A model generated the notes under the pieces. The model was given only the letters and a program-made list of their open reading frames with translations, was not told the DNA's origin and searched no databases. A stretch of 64,000 nt of DNA from Christiangramia portivictoriae DSM 23547 (GTDB lineage Bacteria > Bacteroidota > Bacteroidia > Flavobacteriales > Flavobacteriaceae): assembly GCF_000423045.1 (NCBI RefSeq), contig NZ_AUHF01000001.1, forward strand, positions 620,001 to 684,000, in the 5' to 3' direction. Every line of letters begins with the position of its first letter. Position 1 is the first letter of the stretch. Position numbers and translations under genes: made by a program. Positions 27,974 through 36,163 of this stretch are shown here, one piece after another.

Positions 27974-30097
27974 ATGAGGTACTGCCTGCTTCTGATTTTT
28001 GCAATTCTATGTTTCAACGTGACAGCTCAGGATGCGAGTTCGGTTTCTGAAATCTATCCGGAATTTGACGAATGCTCCAATGTTAGTTACACAAACCAGG
28101 AAAATTGCTTTAAAAACACGTTGCTCGAAAAATTTAAAGATGAATTCAGATTGCCGGAGTCTTTCGAGCAGGAAAACTACACCGGGAAGATCACCATAGT
28201 TTTTGAGGTTGATGAAGACGGACTGTTTCAGGTGATCTATCTGGATGCCGCATACGAAGAATTGAAGACAGAAGTGAGAAGGGTTTTTAATGAGCTGCCG
28301 CAATTGAAACCGGCTACCTACAATGGCCGGGCGATCCATATGCAATTTAAAATGCCTTTGCAACTTCCGTTAGGTTCCAATCCCGCATTATATCCGGTCG
28401 AAGAAATTTCCGAAGAAAAGAAACAGGATGTAGTAGTACGGGACCGAAAAGAGGAAGTAGAGTCCAATATACTTGATGAATATGAAAGCATACAATCTGA
28501 TGATTTTACACAACCACGATATAGCAGCCAGATCAATATCCCGTTATCTCATGAGTATTATAGCCGGTTTGATGCTGAGATCAACCAAATAGGTCTCAAT
28601 TCTCACTCGGCTTCCAAACCACTCATGTTCTCAGAGATTGGCGACTATTACGATTTTGATGCTGAACGCAAGAATTTGCTTCAGGATCGAAGTACCTATG
28701 CCGGGCGAAAATTATGGAATGAACACCTCGTCAGGTTCCAGACAGATAAATACTGGTTTACCATAGATCCAGGATTTGACCTGCAAATTGGAAAGGATTT
28801 CGAGCAGATAGAGCATGAATTTACCTATAACAATACCCGGGAATTCATCATTCAGGGTGGTCTGGGTAAAAAGTTCAATTTTTATTCGGTCATTTATGAG
28901 AGCCAGGGAAGGTTTGCGCAGTATTATAATGATTTTGCAGAATCCATACGACCTGCAGGAGGTGATCCGGCGATCGTACCGGGTAGAGGGATCGCCAAAA
29001 CTTTTATGAATGATGGGTATGACTACCCGGTTGCAGAAGGTTATCTGTCATTTACTCCTTCAGAATTTATCAATATACAATTCGGGCATGGTAACAATTT
29101 TATAGGTGATGGCTACCGATCCCTCCTGCTGAGTGATAATCCTTCTCCTTATCCATATTTAAAGCTGAATACGAAGTTCTGGAAGATAAAATATACAAAC
29201 ACCTGGATGTCTTTAAGGGATGTTCGTCCCGAGGTAACCAACAGTGGTTCTTTCCGTACAAAATACATAGCTAATCATTACTTGAGTCTTAATCTCACCA
29301 AACGTTTAAATCTTGGCTTTTTTGAGTCGGTCATGTGGGAAAATGACAATGATCGCGGTTTTGATCTTAATTATCTGAATCCGGTAATTTTCTATCGCGC
29401 GATAGAATTTGCTACTGGTGCCGATGGCGGAAATGCGATTATTGGGTTAACAGGAAAATATAAAATCTCTAACCAGATGTATACGTATGGGCAATGGCTG
29501 ATTGACGAATTTTCTTCAACAGATGTCTTTGGAGGGGAAGGAAGCTGGAAGAATAAGCTCGGTTTTCAGCTGGGTTTAAAATACTTTGATGCTTTTAAGG
29601 TAGATGATCTTTACCTTCAGGCTGAATATAATCAGGTTCGTCCATATACGTACTCCCATAATTCCATTACGCTGAATTATGCTCACAATAACCAGTCAAT
29701 GTCTCATTTATGGGGTGCGAACTTTCGGGAATTCGTCGGGATCGCCCGTTATCGAAAGGATCGCTATTATGGCAGTGCGAAGCTGATTCTGGGGAAACGC
29801 GGTTTTGATTTTTCTGAAGATGGAGCGTACTACGGCCAGGATCTTTACAGGAGTGAAGAGGCCCGGCCCTTTGAAACCGGTGTGGAAATAGGGCAGGGGA
29901 ACACTACAAATTCTTTCTATTCCGAACTGGAAGCAGGATATATCGTAAACCCAACCACGAACTTAAAACTGTTCGCCAGTTTTATATACAGGGACTTTAA
30001 TCCACAGGTGAATACTGCTTTAAATTCTGAAATTTCCACGACCTGGATCAACTTTGGATTACGTACAGATATATTCAACTGGTATTTTGATTACTAG
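27974..30097 (+). CDS. RemB/Wzi-like outer-membrane beta-barrel protein with N-terminal TonB-C-like domain
   Basis: About 707 residues from ATG 27974, which begins a normal signal peptide (MRYCLLLIFAILCFNVTAQ); an upstream TTG extension is rejected because it spoils that signal. Residues about 22-135 resemble the TonB C-terminal domain (a FPGCE-like IYPEFDECSN motif, cysteine pair, KITIVFEVDEDGLFQVIYLD, IHMQFKMPLQLPL). The remaining ~550 residues are rich in aromatic beta-strands of the capsule-assembly Wzi type (FINIQFGHGNNFIGDGYRSL, LNLGFFESVMWEN, FDLNYLNPVIFYRAIEF). Proteins of this architecture in flavobacteria are called RemB (gliding-related). The name is from memory, so the gene symbol is left empty. 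It follows two tonB genes after a terminator. Confidence 0.75.
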   Translation: MRYCLLLIFAILCFNVTAQDASSVSEIYPEFDECSNVSYTNQENCFKNTLLEKFKDEFRLPESFEQENYTGKITIVFEVDEDGLFQVIYLDAAYEELKTEVRRVFNELPQLKPATYNGRAIHMQFKMPLQLPLGSNPALYPVEEISEEKKQDVVVRDRKEEVESNILDEYESIQSDDFTQPRYSSQINIPLSHEYYSRFDAEINQIGLNSHSASKPLMFSEIGDYYDFDAERKNLLQDRSTYAGRKLWNEHLVRFQTDKYWFTIDPGFDLQIGKDFEQIEHEFTYNNTREFIIQGGLGKKFNFYSVIYESQGRFAQYYNDFAESIRPAGGDPAIVPGRGIAKTFMNDGYDYPVAEGYLSFTPSEFINIQFGHGNNFIGDGYRSLLLSDNPSPYPYLKLNTKFWKIKYTNTWMSLRDVRPEVTNSGSFRTKYIANHYLSLNLTKRLNLGFFESVMWENDNDRGFDLNYLNPVIFYRAIEFATGADGGNAIIGLTGKYKISNQMYTYGQWLIDEFSSTDVFGGEGSWKNKLGFQLGLKYFDAFKVDDLYLQAEYNQVRPYTYSHNSITLNYAHNNQSMSHLWGANFREFVGIARYRKDRYYGSAKLILGKRGFDFSEDGAYYGQDLYRSEEARPFETGVEIGQGNTTNSFYSELEAGYIVNPTTNLKLFASFIYRDFNPQVNTALNSEISTTWINFGLRTDIFNWYFDY

Positions 30098-30133
30098 GCT
30101 TTTTTACGCCTGAAAATTAACACATTGCCAGCC

Positions 30134-30163
30134 TTGCCAAAACCTAATTAAGGAGTATCTTTG
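30134..30163 (+). promoter_or_regulatory. Promoter of the heme O synthase-oxidase operon
   Basis: TTG (30134-30136), 19-base spacer, TATCTTTG (30156-30163), an exact match to the Bacteroidota consensus. The start codon TTG at 30186 follows after a leader of about 15 bases that carries an A7-GC-T7-like palindrome (30172-30187). Confidence 0.75.
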
Positions 30164-30185
30164 CACAAGTTAAAAAAAAGCTTTT

Positions 30186-31088
30186 TTGAGCAACACTCGC
30201 GTACATAATTCCAGCGCTTCCATACTCTCAGATTTTAAGGAAATTACTAAGATGAGGCTGGCCATTAGTGTGGTTTTTTCCTCTGTGGCGGGTTATTTTT
30301 TAGGTGCCGATTCCATAGACTTTGTTACCGTTACCTTGCTTGCGATTGGTGGTTACCTCATGGTGGGAGCAAGTAATGCTTATAACCAGATCATTGAAAG
30401 AAACCTGGACAGCCTTATGGACCGTACGAAAAACCGTCCACTGCCAGCAGGAAGAATGTCTGTTACCACGGCCTTTAGCATTGCAAGTATTTTTACGGTT
30501 TTGGGATTGGTTGTTTTATACGTCATCAACCCAAAAACGGCTATGTTTGGCGCAATCAGCATTTTCATGTATGTGAGCTTATACACGCCTTTGAAAACAA
30601 AAACTCCTCTGGCGGTATTCGTTGGAGCATTTCCGGGAGCAATTCCTTTTATGCTGGGTTGGGTAGCGGCTTCAGGAAGCTTTAGTATTGAGCCTGGAAC
30701 TTTGTTTATGATCCAGTTCTTCTGGCAGTTCCCGCATTTCTGGGCAATTGGTTGGTGGCTGTATGACGACTATAAAAAAGGTGGATTCTTCATGCTTCCT
30801 ACCGGAAAACGTGATCGGGGTACGGCGGTGCAGATCATCCTGTATACCTGCTGGACGATCATGGTTTCGTTGATCCCGGTATTCGGTGTTACAGGTAAGT
30901 TATATCTAACTCCGGTTTCTGGAGTAATCATTTTGCTGCTGGGACTTGGTATGATGTATTATGCCATCAGGCTTTTCAGAGAAAAAACCGCGGAAGCGGC
31001 AAAAAAATTAATGTTTGCCAGTGTGTCTTACATCACGCTGCTTCAAATTGTATATGTACTTGATAAATTTATTAGACAATGGATTTAA
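30186..31088 (+). CDS. cyoE: Heme O synthase (protoheme IX farnesyltransferase)
   Basis: Membrane prenyltransferase that farnesylates heme B to heme O, precursor of heme A for the aa3 oxidase. 300 residues with eight or nine hydrophobic helices. The prenyl-diphosphate motif NAYNQIIERNLDSLMDRTKNRPLPAGRM is complete, and the second conserved region WLYDDYKKGGFFMLP is present. The start is TTG 30186; an in-frame stop 15 bases upstream and the lack of an earlier ATG force it, and the next methionine would cut into the family core. It overlaps the next gene by 10 bp and opens the second oxidase operon. Also known as ctaB. Confidence 0.96.
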   Translation: MSNTRVHNSSASILSDFKEITKMRLAISVVFSSVAGYFLGADSIDFVTVTLLAIGGYLMVGASNAYNQIIERNLDSLMDRTKNRPLPAGRMSVTTAFSIASIFTVLGLVVLYVINPKTAMFGAISIFMYVSLYTPLKTKTPLAVFVGAFPGAIPFMLGWVAASGSFSIEPGTLFMIQFFWQFPHFWAIGWWLYDDYKKGGFFMLPTGKRDRGTAVQIILYTCWTIMVSLIPVFGVTGKLYLTPVSGVIILLLGLGMMYYAIRLFREKTAEAAKKLMFASVSYITLLQIVYVLDKFIRQWI

Positions 31089-31660
31089 CACAGGGATCAG
31101 ACGAAATTAAACAGGCCAGGGCAAAGAAAATGATGCTTTGGTTTGGGATCATAAGCATGGTTATGACCTTCGCTGGCTTGACCAGTGCTTATGTAGTAAG
31201 TAAGAACAGGCCAGACTGGTTGACAGATTTTGAGCTTCCTGTTTCATTTCTATGGAGCACACTCGTTATCGTAGGGAGTAGTATTACGCTTTGGCTAGCT
31301 AAAAAGGCAATCAAATCTGGTGATCGAAAGAACGCTTCGGCATTCCTCATAGGGACACTGATTCTTGCAATTTTATTTGTTGTTTTTCAATTTTATAGCT
31401 TTTCAGAAATTGTGGAATCCGGGTATTATTTCACGGGTAGTGAGAGTACGATTACAACCTCGTTTATCTATGTCCTGGTACTGGCTCACTTGGCCCACCT
31501 GGCCATAGGATTGATCGTGCTTTTGGTATTAATTTATAACCATTTTAAACAACGTTATAATAAAGGTCAAATGCTTGGATTTGAGCTTGGTGCAACATTC
31601 TGGCACTTTGTTGATTTCCTGTGGATTTACCTGATTATCTTTTTATATTTCTTTAAATAA
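31079..31660 (+). CDS. Heme-copper oxidase subunit III (short form)
   Basis: 193-residue subunit III family protein with five hydrophobic helices and the C-terminal signature FELGATFWHFVDFLWIYLIIFLYF, in which the histidine and following acidic residue belong to the conserved subunit III pattern. A partner H/L-rich segment ALAHLAHLAIGLIVLLVLIY is in the fourth helix. Two subunit III genes in a row are common in flavobacteria. The short one lacks the large loop found in the next gene. It overlaps cyoE by ten bases, so translation may be coupled. Confidence 0.9.
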   Translation: MDLTQGSDEIKQARAKKMMLWFGIISMVMTFAGLTSAYVVSKNRPDWLTDFELPVSFLWSTLVIVGSSITLWLAKKAIKSGDRKNASAFLIGTLILAILFVVFQFYSFSEIVESGYYFTGSESTITTSFIYVLVLAHLAHLAIGLIVLLVLIYNHFKQRYNKGQMLGFELGATFWHFVDFLWIYLIIFLYFFK

Positions 31661-31705
31661 TAAAATTGCGTATTTTTGCGCATCCTTTAACATTAAAACA
31701 CTTCT

Positions 31706-32686
31706 ATGGAGGCTACTGTTGTTAGAACAGGCACTGAAGGAAAAACCTGGGGTGGTGGTAATGATCCACTAAAAGCTAGTTATGGTAAGATGATGATGTG
31801 GTTCTTCATCCTATCTGATGCTTTAACATTTTCAGGGTTTCTTGCCGCTTATGGTTTTTCACGCTTTAAATTTATTGAATCCTGGCCAATAGCCGATGAG
31901 GTTTTCAATCACTTCCCGTTCTTACATGGAGTAGACGCTCCAATGTATTATGTGGCTTTAATGACCTTTATTCTTATCTTTTCTTCTGTAACTATGGTAC
32001 TTGCTGTAGATGCAGGACATCATATGAATAAGGCGAAAGTTACTTTGTATATGTTTCTTACCATTATTGGTGGAATCATCTTCGTGGGATCTCAAGCCTG
32101 GGAGTGGAAAAATTTTATTAGTGGGGAATATGGAGCAGTAACTACTAAAGGAGGAAACATTCTTCAGTTTGTTGATGGTGAAGGACATCGTGTGGCTTTA
32201 TCTGAAGTTGCTATTCCTATGCAGGGAGATAGAGTAGAGCACGAAGCGAACAATGGGATCTGGTTTGATTCTGGCGCAGAGCTGCCAAAATATTCTCTGG
32301 ATGAGATCAAAGCTGGCTTTGCAGCTAATGAAGATCTTCTTATCAGGACACAGGTTTTCAACGAAGAAAATGAGAAAACCATTTTAAGCAGAGATGAGTC
32401 GCTGGCTAAGCTTAACGCTGATGCTGTGGGAACTGTAGAAGGTGCTAACCTTACTCATAATGAGTACGGGCCGCCACTTTTCGCAGATTTCTTTTTCTTT
32501 ATCACTGGTTTCCACGGTTTTCACGTACTTTCCGGAATCATTATCAACATTATCATTTTCTTCAACGTGGTTATTGGAACCTATGAACGAAGAGGAAGTT
32601 ATGAAATGGTAGAAAAGGTTGGTCTTTACTGGCACTTTGTAGATTTAGTTTGGGTATTTGTATTTACATTCTTTTACCTGGTTTAA
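31706..32686 (+). CDS. Cytochrome c oxidase subunit III (long form)
   Basis: 326-residue subunit III. The N-terminal helices (MMMWFFILSDALTFSGFLAAYGFSRF) and the C-terminal signature FHGFHVLSGIIINIII and VGLYWHFVDLVWVFVFTFFYLV are standard. Between them, about residues 139-255 form a hydrophilic insertion (from GEYGAVTTKGG to NEYGPPL) not present in the short paralogue upstream; by topology it would lie on one side of the membrane. A TATTTTTG box (31671-31678) in the 45-bp gap may add a promoter, but a -33 element is lacking. Next gene: subunit IV. Confidence 0.92.
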   Translation: MEATVVRTGTEGKTWGGGNDPLKASYGKMMMWFFILSDALTFSGFLAAYGFSRFKFIESWPIADEVFNHFPFLHGVDAPMYYVALMTFILIFSSVTMVLAVDAGHHMNKAKVTLYMFLTIIGGIIFVGSQAWEWKNFISGEYGAVTTKGGNILQFVDGEGHRVALSEVAIPMQGDRVEHEANNGIWFDSGAELPKYSLDEIKAGFAANEDLLIRTQVFNEENEKTILSRDESLAKLNADAVGTVEGANLTHNEYGPPLFADFFFFITGFHGFHVLSGIIINIIIFFNVVIGTYERRGSYEMVEKVGLYWHFVDLVWVFVFTFFYLV

Positions 32687-32703
32687 TTCTGAAATAAATT
32701 ATT

Positions 32704-33063
32704 ATGGCTCACAATACCACGCACGAAGGATCTGCAACTAAAAGGATCTGGTTTGTTTTTGGAATCCTTTCAGTAGTAACAATCGCAGAAGTAATTCTGG
32801 GAATTATTAAACCTGCTTTCTTAACCGATACTATGTTTCTTGGGATGAGGTTGCTTAACTGGATCTTTATCATACTTACAATTTATAAGGCGTACTATAT
32901 CGCCTGGTCATTCATGCACCTGGAGCATGAAACCAAAGGACTTAGAAGAGCGATTGTATGGACGTCTATATTTCTTATTTCCTACCTTATTTTCATCCTT
33001 CTTACCGAGGGTGGATATATCTACGAAGTGTATAAGAACGGGCATGTAGCCTGGGACTTCTAA
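32704..33063 (+). CDS. Cytochrome c oxidase subunit IV family protein
   Basis: 119-residue protein with three membrane helices (about residues 13-32, 44-63, 80-100) and the family pattern AYYIAWSFMHLEHETKGLRRAIV, typical of bacterial caa3/aa3-type subunit IV. It is 17 bp after the long subunit III gene and is followed by a terminator, so it ends the structural part of the second oxidase operon. Confidence 0.92.
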   Translation: MAHNTTHEGSATKRIWFVFGILSVVTIAEVILGIIKPAFLTDTMFLGMRLLNWIFIILTIYKAYYIAWSFMHLEHETKGLRRAIVWTSIFLISYLIFILLTEGGYIYEVYKNGHVAWDF

Positions 33064-33084
33064 CAAAAGTTAAAAGCAATTGAA

Positions 33085-33111
33085 AAGGCGGTTTTATAAA
33101 ACCGTCTTTTT
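33085..33111 (+). terminator. Rho-independent terminator after oxidase subunit IV
   Basis: Eleven-base stem AAGGCGGTTTT with AAAACCGTCTT (one G-T wobble), a 2-base loop and a T run. The TATTTTTG that overlaps its T run (33111-33118) could be the -7 box for the next gene, but no -33 TTG lies at the right distance. Confidence 0.8.
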
Positions 33112-33145
33112 ATTTTTGTACCCGTCTGTAAAGCATTTCATTGCT

Positions 33146-33790
33146 ATGAAGAAGTTTCTAGTTCTTGGTATATTATTCGCTCTTCCAATTACCGCATATT
33201 TGTTCTTTGCCTCTGGTAAGAATAATTTCGCACGGCTACCTGTACTCACAGAAAACGTACGCGATATCGATGGTATGGAAACCAATACCGATACTACACT
33301 TAGTTTTAATGAACATATTACCGTGGTTGCTTTTTTTGGTTCAGACCTGGAGAAGATCAAAGGCAACACTTTTAATCTTGACAAAAAGATCCTCGAGAAA
33401 TACTACGATTTTGATGACTTCCAGTTTGTGTTAATACTTCCTTCTGAAACCAAAGAAGAGACTGGCAATTTCATTGAAGAATTTAAAAAGATCAGTGAAT
33501 CCTCAAAATGGAAAATTGCTTACGCAACTTCCGAAGAAATAGAAACTGTATTTGAGAGTTTTGAGAGCCCGCACCAACTTGATCAGGACCAGTATACTCC
33601 ATATGTTTATATTGTAGATAAAGATCGCAATCTTCGTGGACGGGACGATGATGAAGATCATGGGGAACTGTATGGCTACGATTCCCGTGATGTCGCAGAG
33701 CTCAATAATAAGATGAATGATGATGTGAAGGTCATTCTTGCTGAATACCGGCTGGCTTTAAAACGTAACAATCGCGATAACAAGATCTAA
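33146..33790 (+). CDS. Cysteine-free thioredoxin-fold/SCO-like membrane protein
   Basis: 214 residues from ATG 33146, which begins an N-terminal membrane anchor (MKKFLVLGILFALPITAYLFFA). Upstream in-frame codons run through the terminator and are rejected. The rest looks like a thioredoxin fold: HITVVAFFGSDLEKIKGNTFNLDKKI, then FQFVLILPSETKEETGNF, then TPYVYIVDKDRNLRG near the end. No cysteine is present in the mature protein, so it cannot do the copper or redox chemistry of SCO proteins. Its stop overlaps the start of a canonical SCO gene (TAATG). The family is frequent beside flavobacterial oxidase genes; I infer an assembly or structural role, unproven. Confidence 0.7.
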   Translation: MKKFLVLGILFALPITAYLFFASGKNNFARLPVLTENVRDIDGMETNTDTTLSFNEHITVVAFFGSDLEKIKGNTFNLDKKILEKYYDFDDFQFVLILPSETKEETGNFIEEFKKISESSKWKIAYATSEEIETVFESFESPHQLDQDQYTPYVYIVDKDRNLRGRDDDEDHGELYGYDSRDVAELNNKMNDDVKVILAEYRLALKRNNRDNKI

Positions 33791-34524
33791 TGAAAAATTA
33801 CTCATATATAGGAATTTCACTGATCATCCTGGTTTTCGGGATCATTTTCATTCCAAAGATCATAGACCGGATTAGCGACAATGAGATCGTTAAAGCTGAT
33901 CGTTTGAATAAACCGACGAATAAAAAGCGTTCTAAAACAGATGTTCCTCTAGTGTATCTGGAGATTGACGGAGAGCGAAAGAAAGCACCTGAGTTTAAAT
34001 TTATAAACCAGAACGGGGATACGATCACCAACAGGGATTACGCCGGAAAGGTTTATGTGGCAGAATTCTTTTTTACAACCTGCCCAACCATCTGCCCGAT
34101 CATGAATAAAAATCTGGTAGAAATTCAGAATGAATTTAAGAATGCTACTAATTTTGGAATCGCTTCATTTTCTATAGACCCAGAGCATGATACCCCGCAA
34201 GTGCTCACTGAGTATGCAGAGAAGTATGGGATCACAGATCCAGACTGGAACTTGCTTACAGGAGATCGTGAGAAGATCTACGAGGTGGCCAATAAAGGTT
34301 TTGGTATATATGCCGGTGAAGATGCCTCTGTTGCCGGGGGGTTCGCTCACCAGGGATGGTTCGCGCTGGTGGATCAGGAAGGTTATATTCGCTCAAGAAC
34401 CGATGATTTTGGAAATCCAATCATTTATTACCGGGGTTCTGTGGAACGTAACAAGTCGGTTACTGGCGACCAGGAAGAACCGCAGATAGAAATACTAATT
34501 GAAGACATAAATAATTTACTTTGA
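33790..34524 (+). CDS. SCO1/SenC-family copper chaperone
   Basis: 244-residue membrane-anchored thioredoxin-fold protein that inserts copper into the CuA site of oxidase subunit II. One N-terminal helix (about residues 6-22), then the SCO domain with the copper motif FFFTTCPTICPIM (CxxxC at Cys98 and Cys102), the SIDPEHDTPQVLTEYAEKYG block and a downstream FAHQGWFALVD that supplies the conserved histidine. It overlaps its cysteine-free neighbour by one base. Location between subunit IV and DUF420 fits oxidase biogenesis. Confidence 0.95.
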   Translation: MKNYSYIGISLIILVFGIIFIPKIIDRISDNEIVKADRLNKPTNKKRSKTDVPLVYLEIDGERKKAPEFKFINQNGDTITNRDYAGKVYVAEFFFTTCPTICPIMNKNLVEIQNEFKNATNFGIASFSIDPEHDTPQVLTEYAEKYGITDPDWNLLTGDREKIYEVANKGFGIYAGEDASVAGGFAHQGWFALVDQEGYIRSRTDDFGNPIIYYRGSVERNKSVTGDQEEPQIEILIEDINNLL

Positions 34525-34532
34525 AAACTACC

Positions 34533-35060
34533 ATGAATAGTTCCGACAAGATCGCTGTTCCTGTTATCATAGGGCTGTCTATAGCTGTCCCTGCCATTGT
34601 AGTAATTCTTATGCTGCTACCGGAGCGGTATAATATTTTTGGGACCGATTCGATCACTTTTCCGCTTTTTCACGGAGTACTGAATTTTTTAACTGCTATT
34701 TTACTGGTAGTTGGGTATTACTTCATGAAAGCCAATAATTTCATTGCCCATAGAAATACCATGATCGCAGCATTTGGTTTGTCGGCTGTATTTCTGGTAA
34801 GCTATGTGCTCTCGAAGATTAGCAATGAGCCGGTGCCTTATGGTGGAGAAGGGGTTCTTCGGTATGTTTATTTTTTCATATTGATCTCCCATATAATTTT
34901 GTCTGGTATCATTGTACCCTTGGTTCTGTTTACCATGTACCGGGGTTTGAGTGGGGAATATGGCAAGCATGCGAAGATCGCGAGATGGACCTTTCCTATC
35001 TGGCTCTATGTTGCTGTTACCGGAGTTCTGGTATTCCTTTTTATGATGCCATATTATTAA
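34533..35060 (+). CDS. DUF420 membrane protein (CtaM-like oxidase assembly factor)
   Basis: 175 residues from ATG 34533 (MNSSDKIAVPVII); a TTG 12 bases earlier is possible but less usual. Five hydrophobic helices. It carries histidines typical of DUF420 (FPLFHGVLNFLTAILLVVGYYFMKANNFIAHRN, and ISHIILSGIIVPLVL), in the family that includes Bacillus YozB/CtaM, needed for aa3-oxidase assembly. The exact function is inferred. Its 5' end overlaps or abuts the SCO gene. Confidence 0.88.
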   Translation: MNSSDKIAVPVIIGLSIAVPAIVVILMLLPERYNIFGTDSITFPLFHGVLNFLTAILLVVGYYFMKANNFIAHRNTMIAAFGLSAVFLVSYVLSKISNEPVPYGGEGVLRYVYFFILISHIILSGIIVPLVLFTMYRGLSGEYGKHAKIARWTFPIWLYVAVTGVLVFLFMMPYY

Positions 35061-35101
35061 TCGCTACGGAAATCTTTTCCGTTAGAGTCAAAGGACTGAA
35101 G

Positions 35102-35338
35102 ATGAAGAAGATATTTATTTTTAGCATACTGCTCACAATATTTTTCCTGGTTCCTGATAATGCGGAAGCACAATGTTCCATGTGCAGAGCTGTGCTGGAA
35201 AGTGAAGGTGATCAAAGCACCGCAAAAGGGATTAATGATGGGATCCTGTATCTAATGGTATTTCCTTATTTGCTTATAGGTGGCATTGGATATTTTATTT
35301 ACCGCAGCTGGAAACGCAAAGACAAAGAGCAGGTCTAG
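35102..35338 (+). CDS. Small exported CxxC membrane protein
   Basis: 78 residues from ATG 35102 (MKKIFIFSILLTIFFLVPDNAEAQ), which gives a signal peptide. A longer in-frame reading through the end of the DUF420 gene is rejected. The mature part has QCSMCRAVLESE (a CxxC at the N-terminus), then one membrane helix (YLMVFPYLLIGGIGYFIYRSW) and a basic tail. I recall similar small proteins beside SCO and DUF420 genes in Bacteroidota. The CxxC on the outer face suggests metal or thiol chemistry for oxidase assembly, but nothing proves it. Confidence 0.75.
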   Translation: MKKIFIFSILLTIFFLVPDNAEAQCSMCRAVLESEGDQSTAKGINDGILYLMVFPYLLIGGIGYFIYRSWKRKDKEQV

Positions 35339-35461
35339 GTTACAACCTCATGTAAACTTAAGTTTAAGAATTACAATTTCCCTAACGTTTTTGTAACAAT
35401 TCATTTTTTTGATAGTCTTATTGAATGGAAGACAGGTTCTTCTGTTTAATAACCATCAATC

Positions 35462-36163
35462 ATGATCAATATTACCAATCTTCACAAATCCTATAAAATG
35501 GGTGCGAATTCATTGCACGTACTCAAAGGGATCAATTTCGATGTTGCTGAAGGTGAACTCGTTTCCATCATGGGTTCTTCAGGATCCGGAAAATCTACAC
35601 TATTGAATATCCTGGGTATGCTGGATGAAGCTGATGAAGGCTCCTATATGCTTGACGGAGTACCCATAAAAGGGCTGAGTGAAAAACAGGCAGCCAAATA
35701 CCGAAATAAATTTCTGGGTTTTATCTTCCAGTCATTCAATTTGATCAGCTACAAATCTGCTCTGGACAATGTCGCTCTTCCTTTGTATTACCAGGGACTT
35801 GCCCGAGGCGAACGTATGGACAGGGCGATGAGCTACCTCGAGAAAGTTGGTCTGGCCAAGTGGTCGGGACATTTACCAAATGAACTTTCAGGTGGACAGA
35901 AACAACGTGTGGCCATTGCAAGGGCCTTGGCGAGTGACCCCAAAGTATTACTGGCAGATGAGCCAACCGGTGCACTGGACACTAAAACATCTTACGAAGT
36001 GATGGATTTGATCCAGAAGATTAATGACGAAGGGAGAACCATACTGGTAGTGACGCATGAAAATGACATCGCCCAGATGACCAAAAGGATCGTGAATTTA
36101 AAAGACGGTTTAATTATCGAAGATAGCCCGGTTTCACAAGTAAGAGCATTAGACCATGTTTGA
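35462..36163 (+). CDS. MacB/LolD-type ABC transporter ATP-binding protein
   Basis: 233-residue ATPase. Walker A is [11 protein letters not shown], the signature is [15 protein letters not shown], Walker B is [11 protein letters not shown] and the switch histidine is in VVTHEND. The sequence belongs to the MacB/LolD/FtsE-like class that works with MacB-type permeases. It starts a six-gene exporter unit: ATPase, two permeases, adaptor, TolC, adaptor. The next gene overlaps by 8 bp. The 123-bp gap before it contains the palindrome AAACTTAAGTTT (35354-35365), but no promoter that I can support. Confidence 0.95.
   Translation: MINITNLHKSYKMGANSLHVLKGINFDVAEGELVSIMGSSGSGKSTLLNILGMLDEADEGSYMLDGVPIKGLSEKQAAKYRNKFLGFIFQSFNLISYKSALDNVALPLYYQGLARGERMDRAMSYLEKVGLAKWSGHLPNELSGGQKQRVAIARALASDPKVLLADEPTGALDTKTSYEVMDLIQKINDEGRTILVVTHENDIAQMTKRIVNLKDGLIIEDSPVSQVRALDHV

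Noticed and set aside
30172-30187. A-tract/T-tract palindrome before cyoE, considered as a terminator
   Set aside because: It has no loop and lies directly at the start codon after a promoter; more likely an AT-rich leader.
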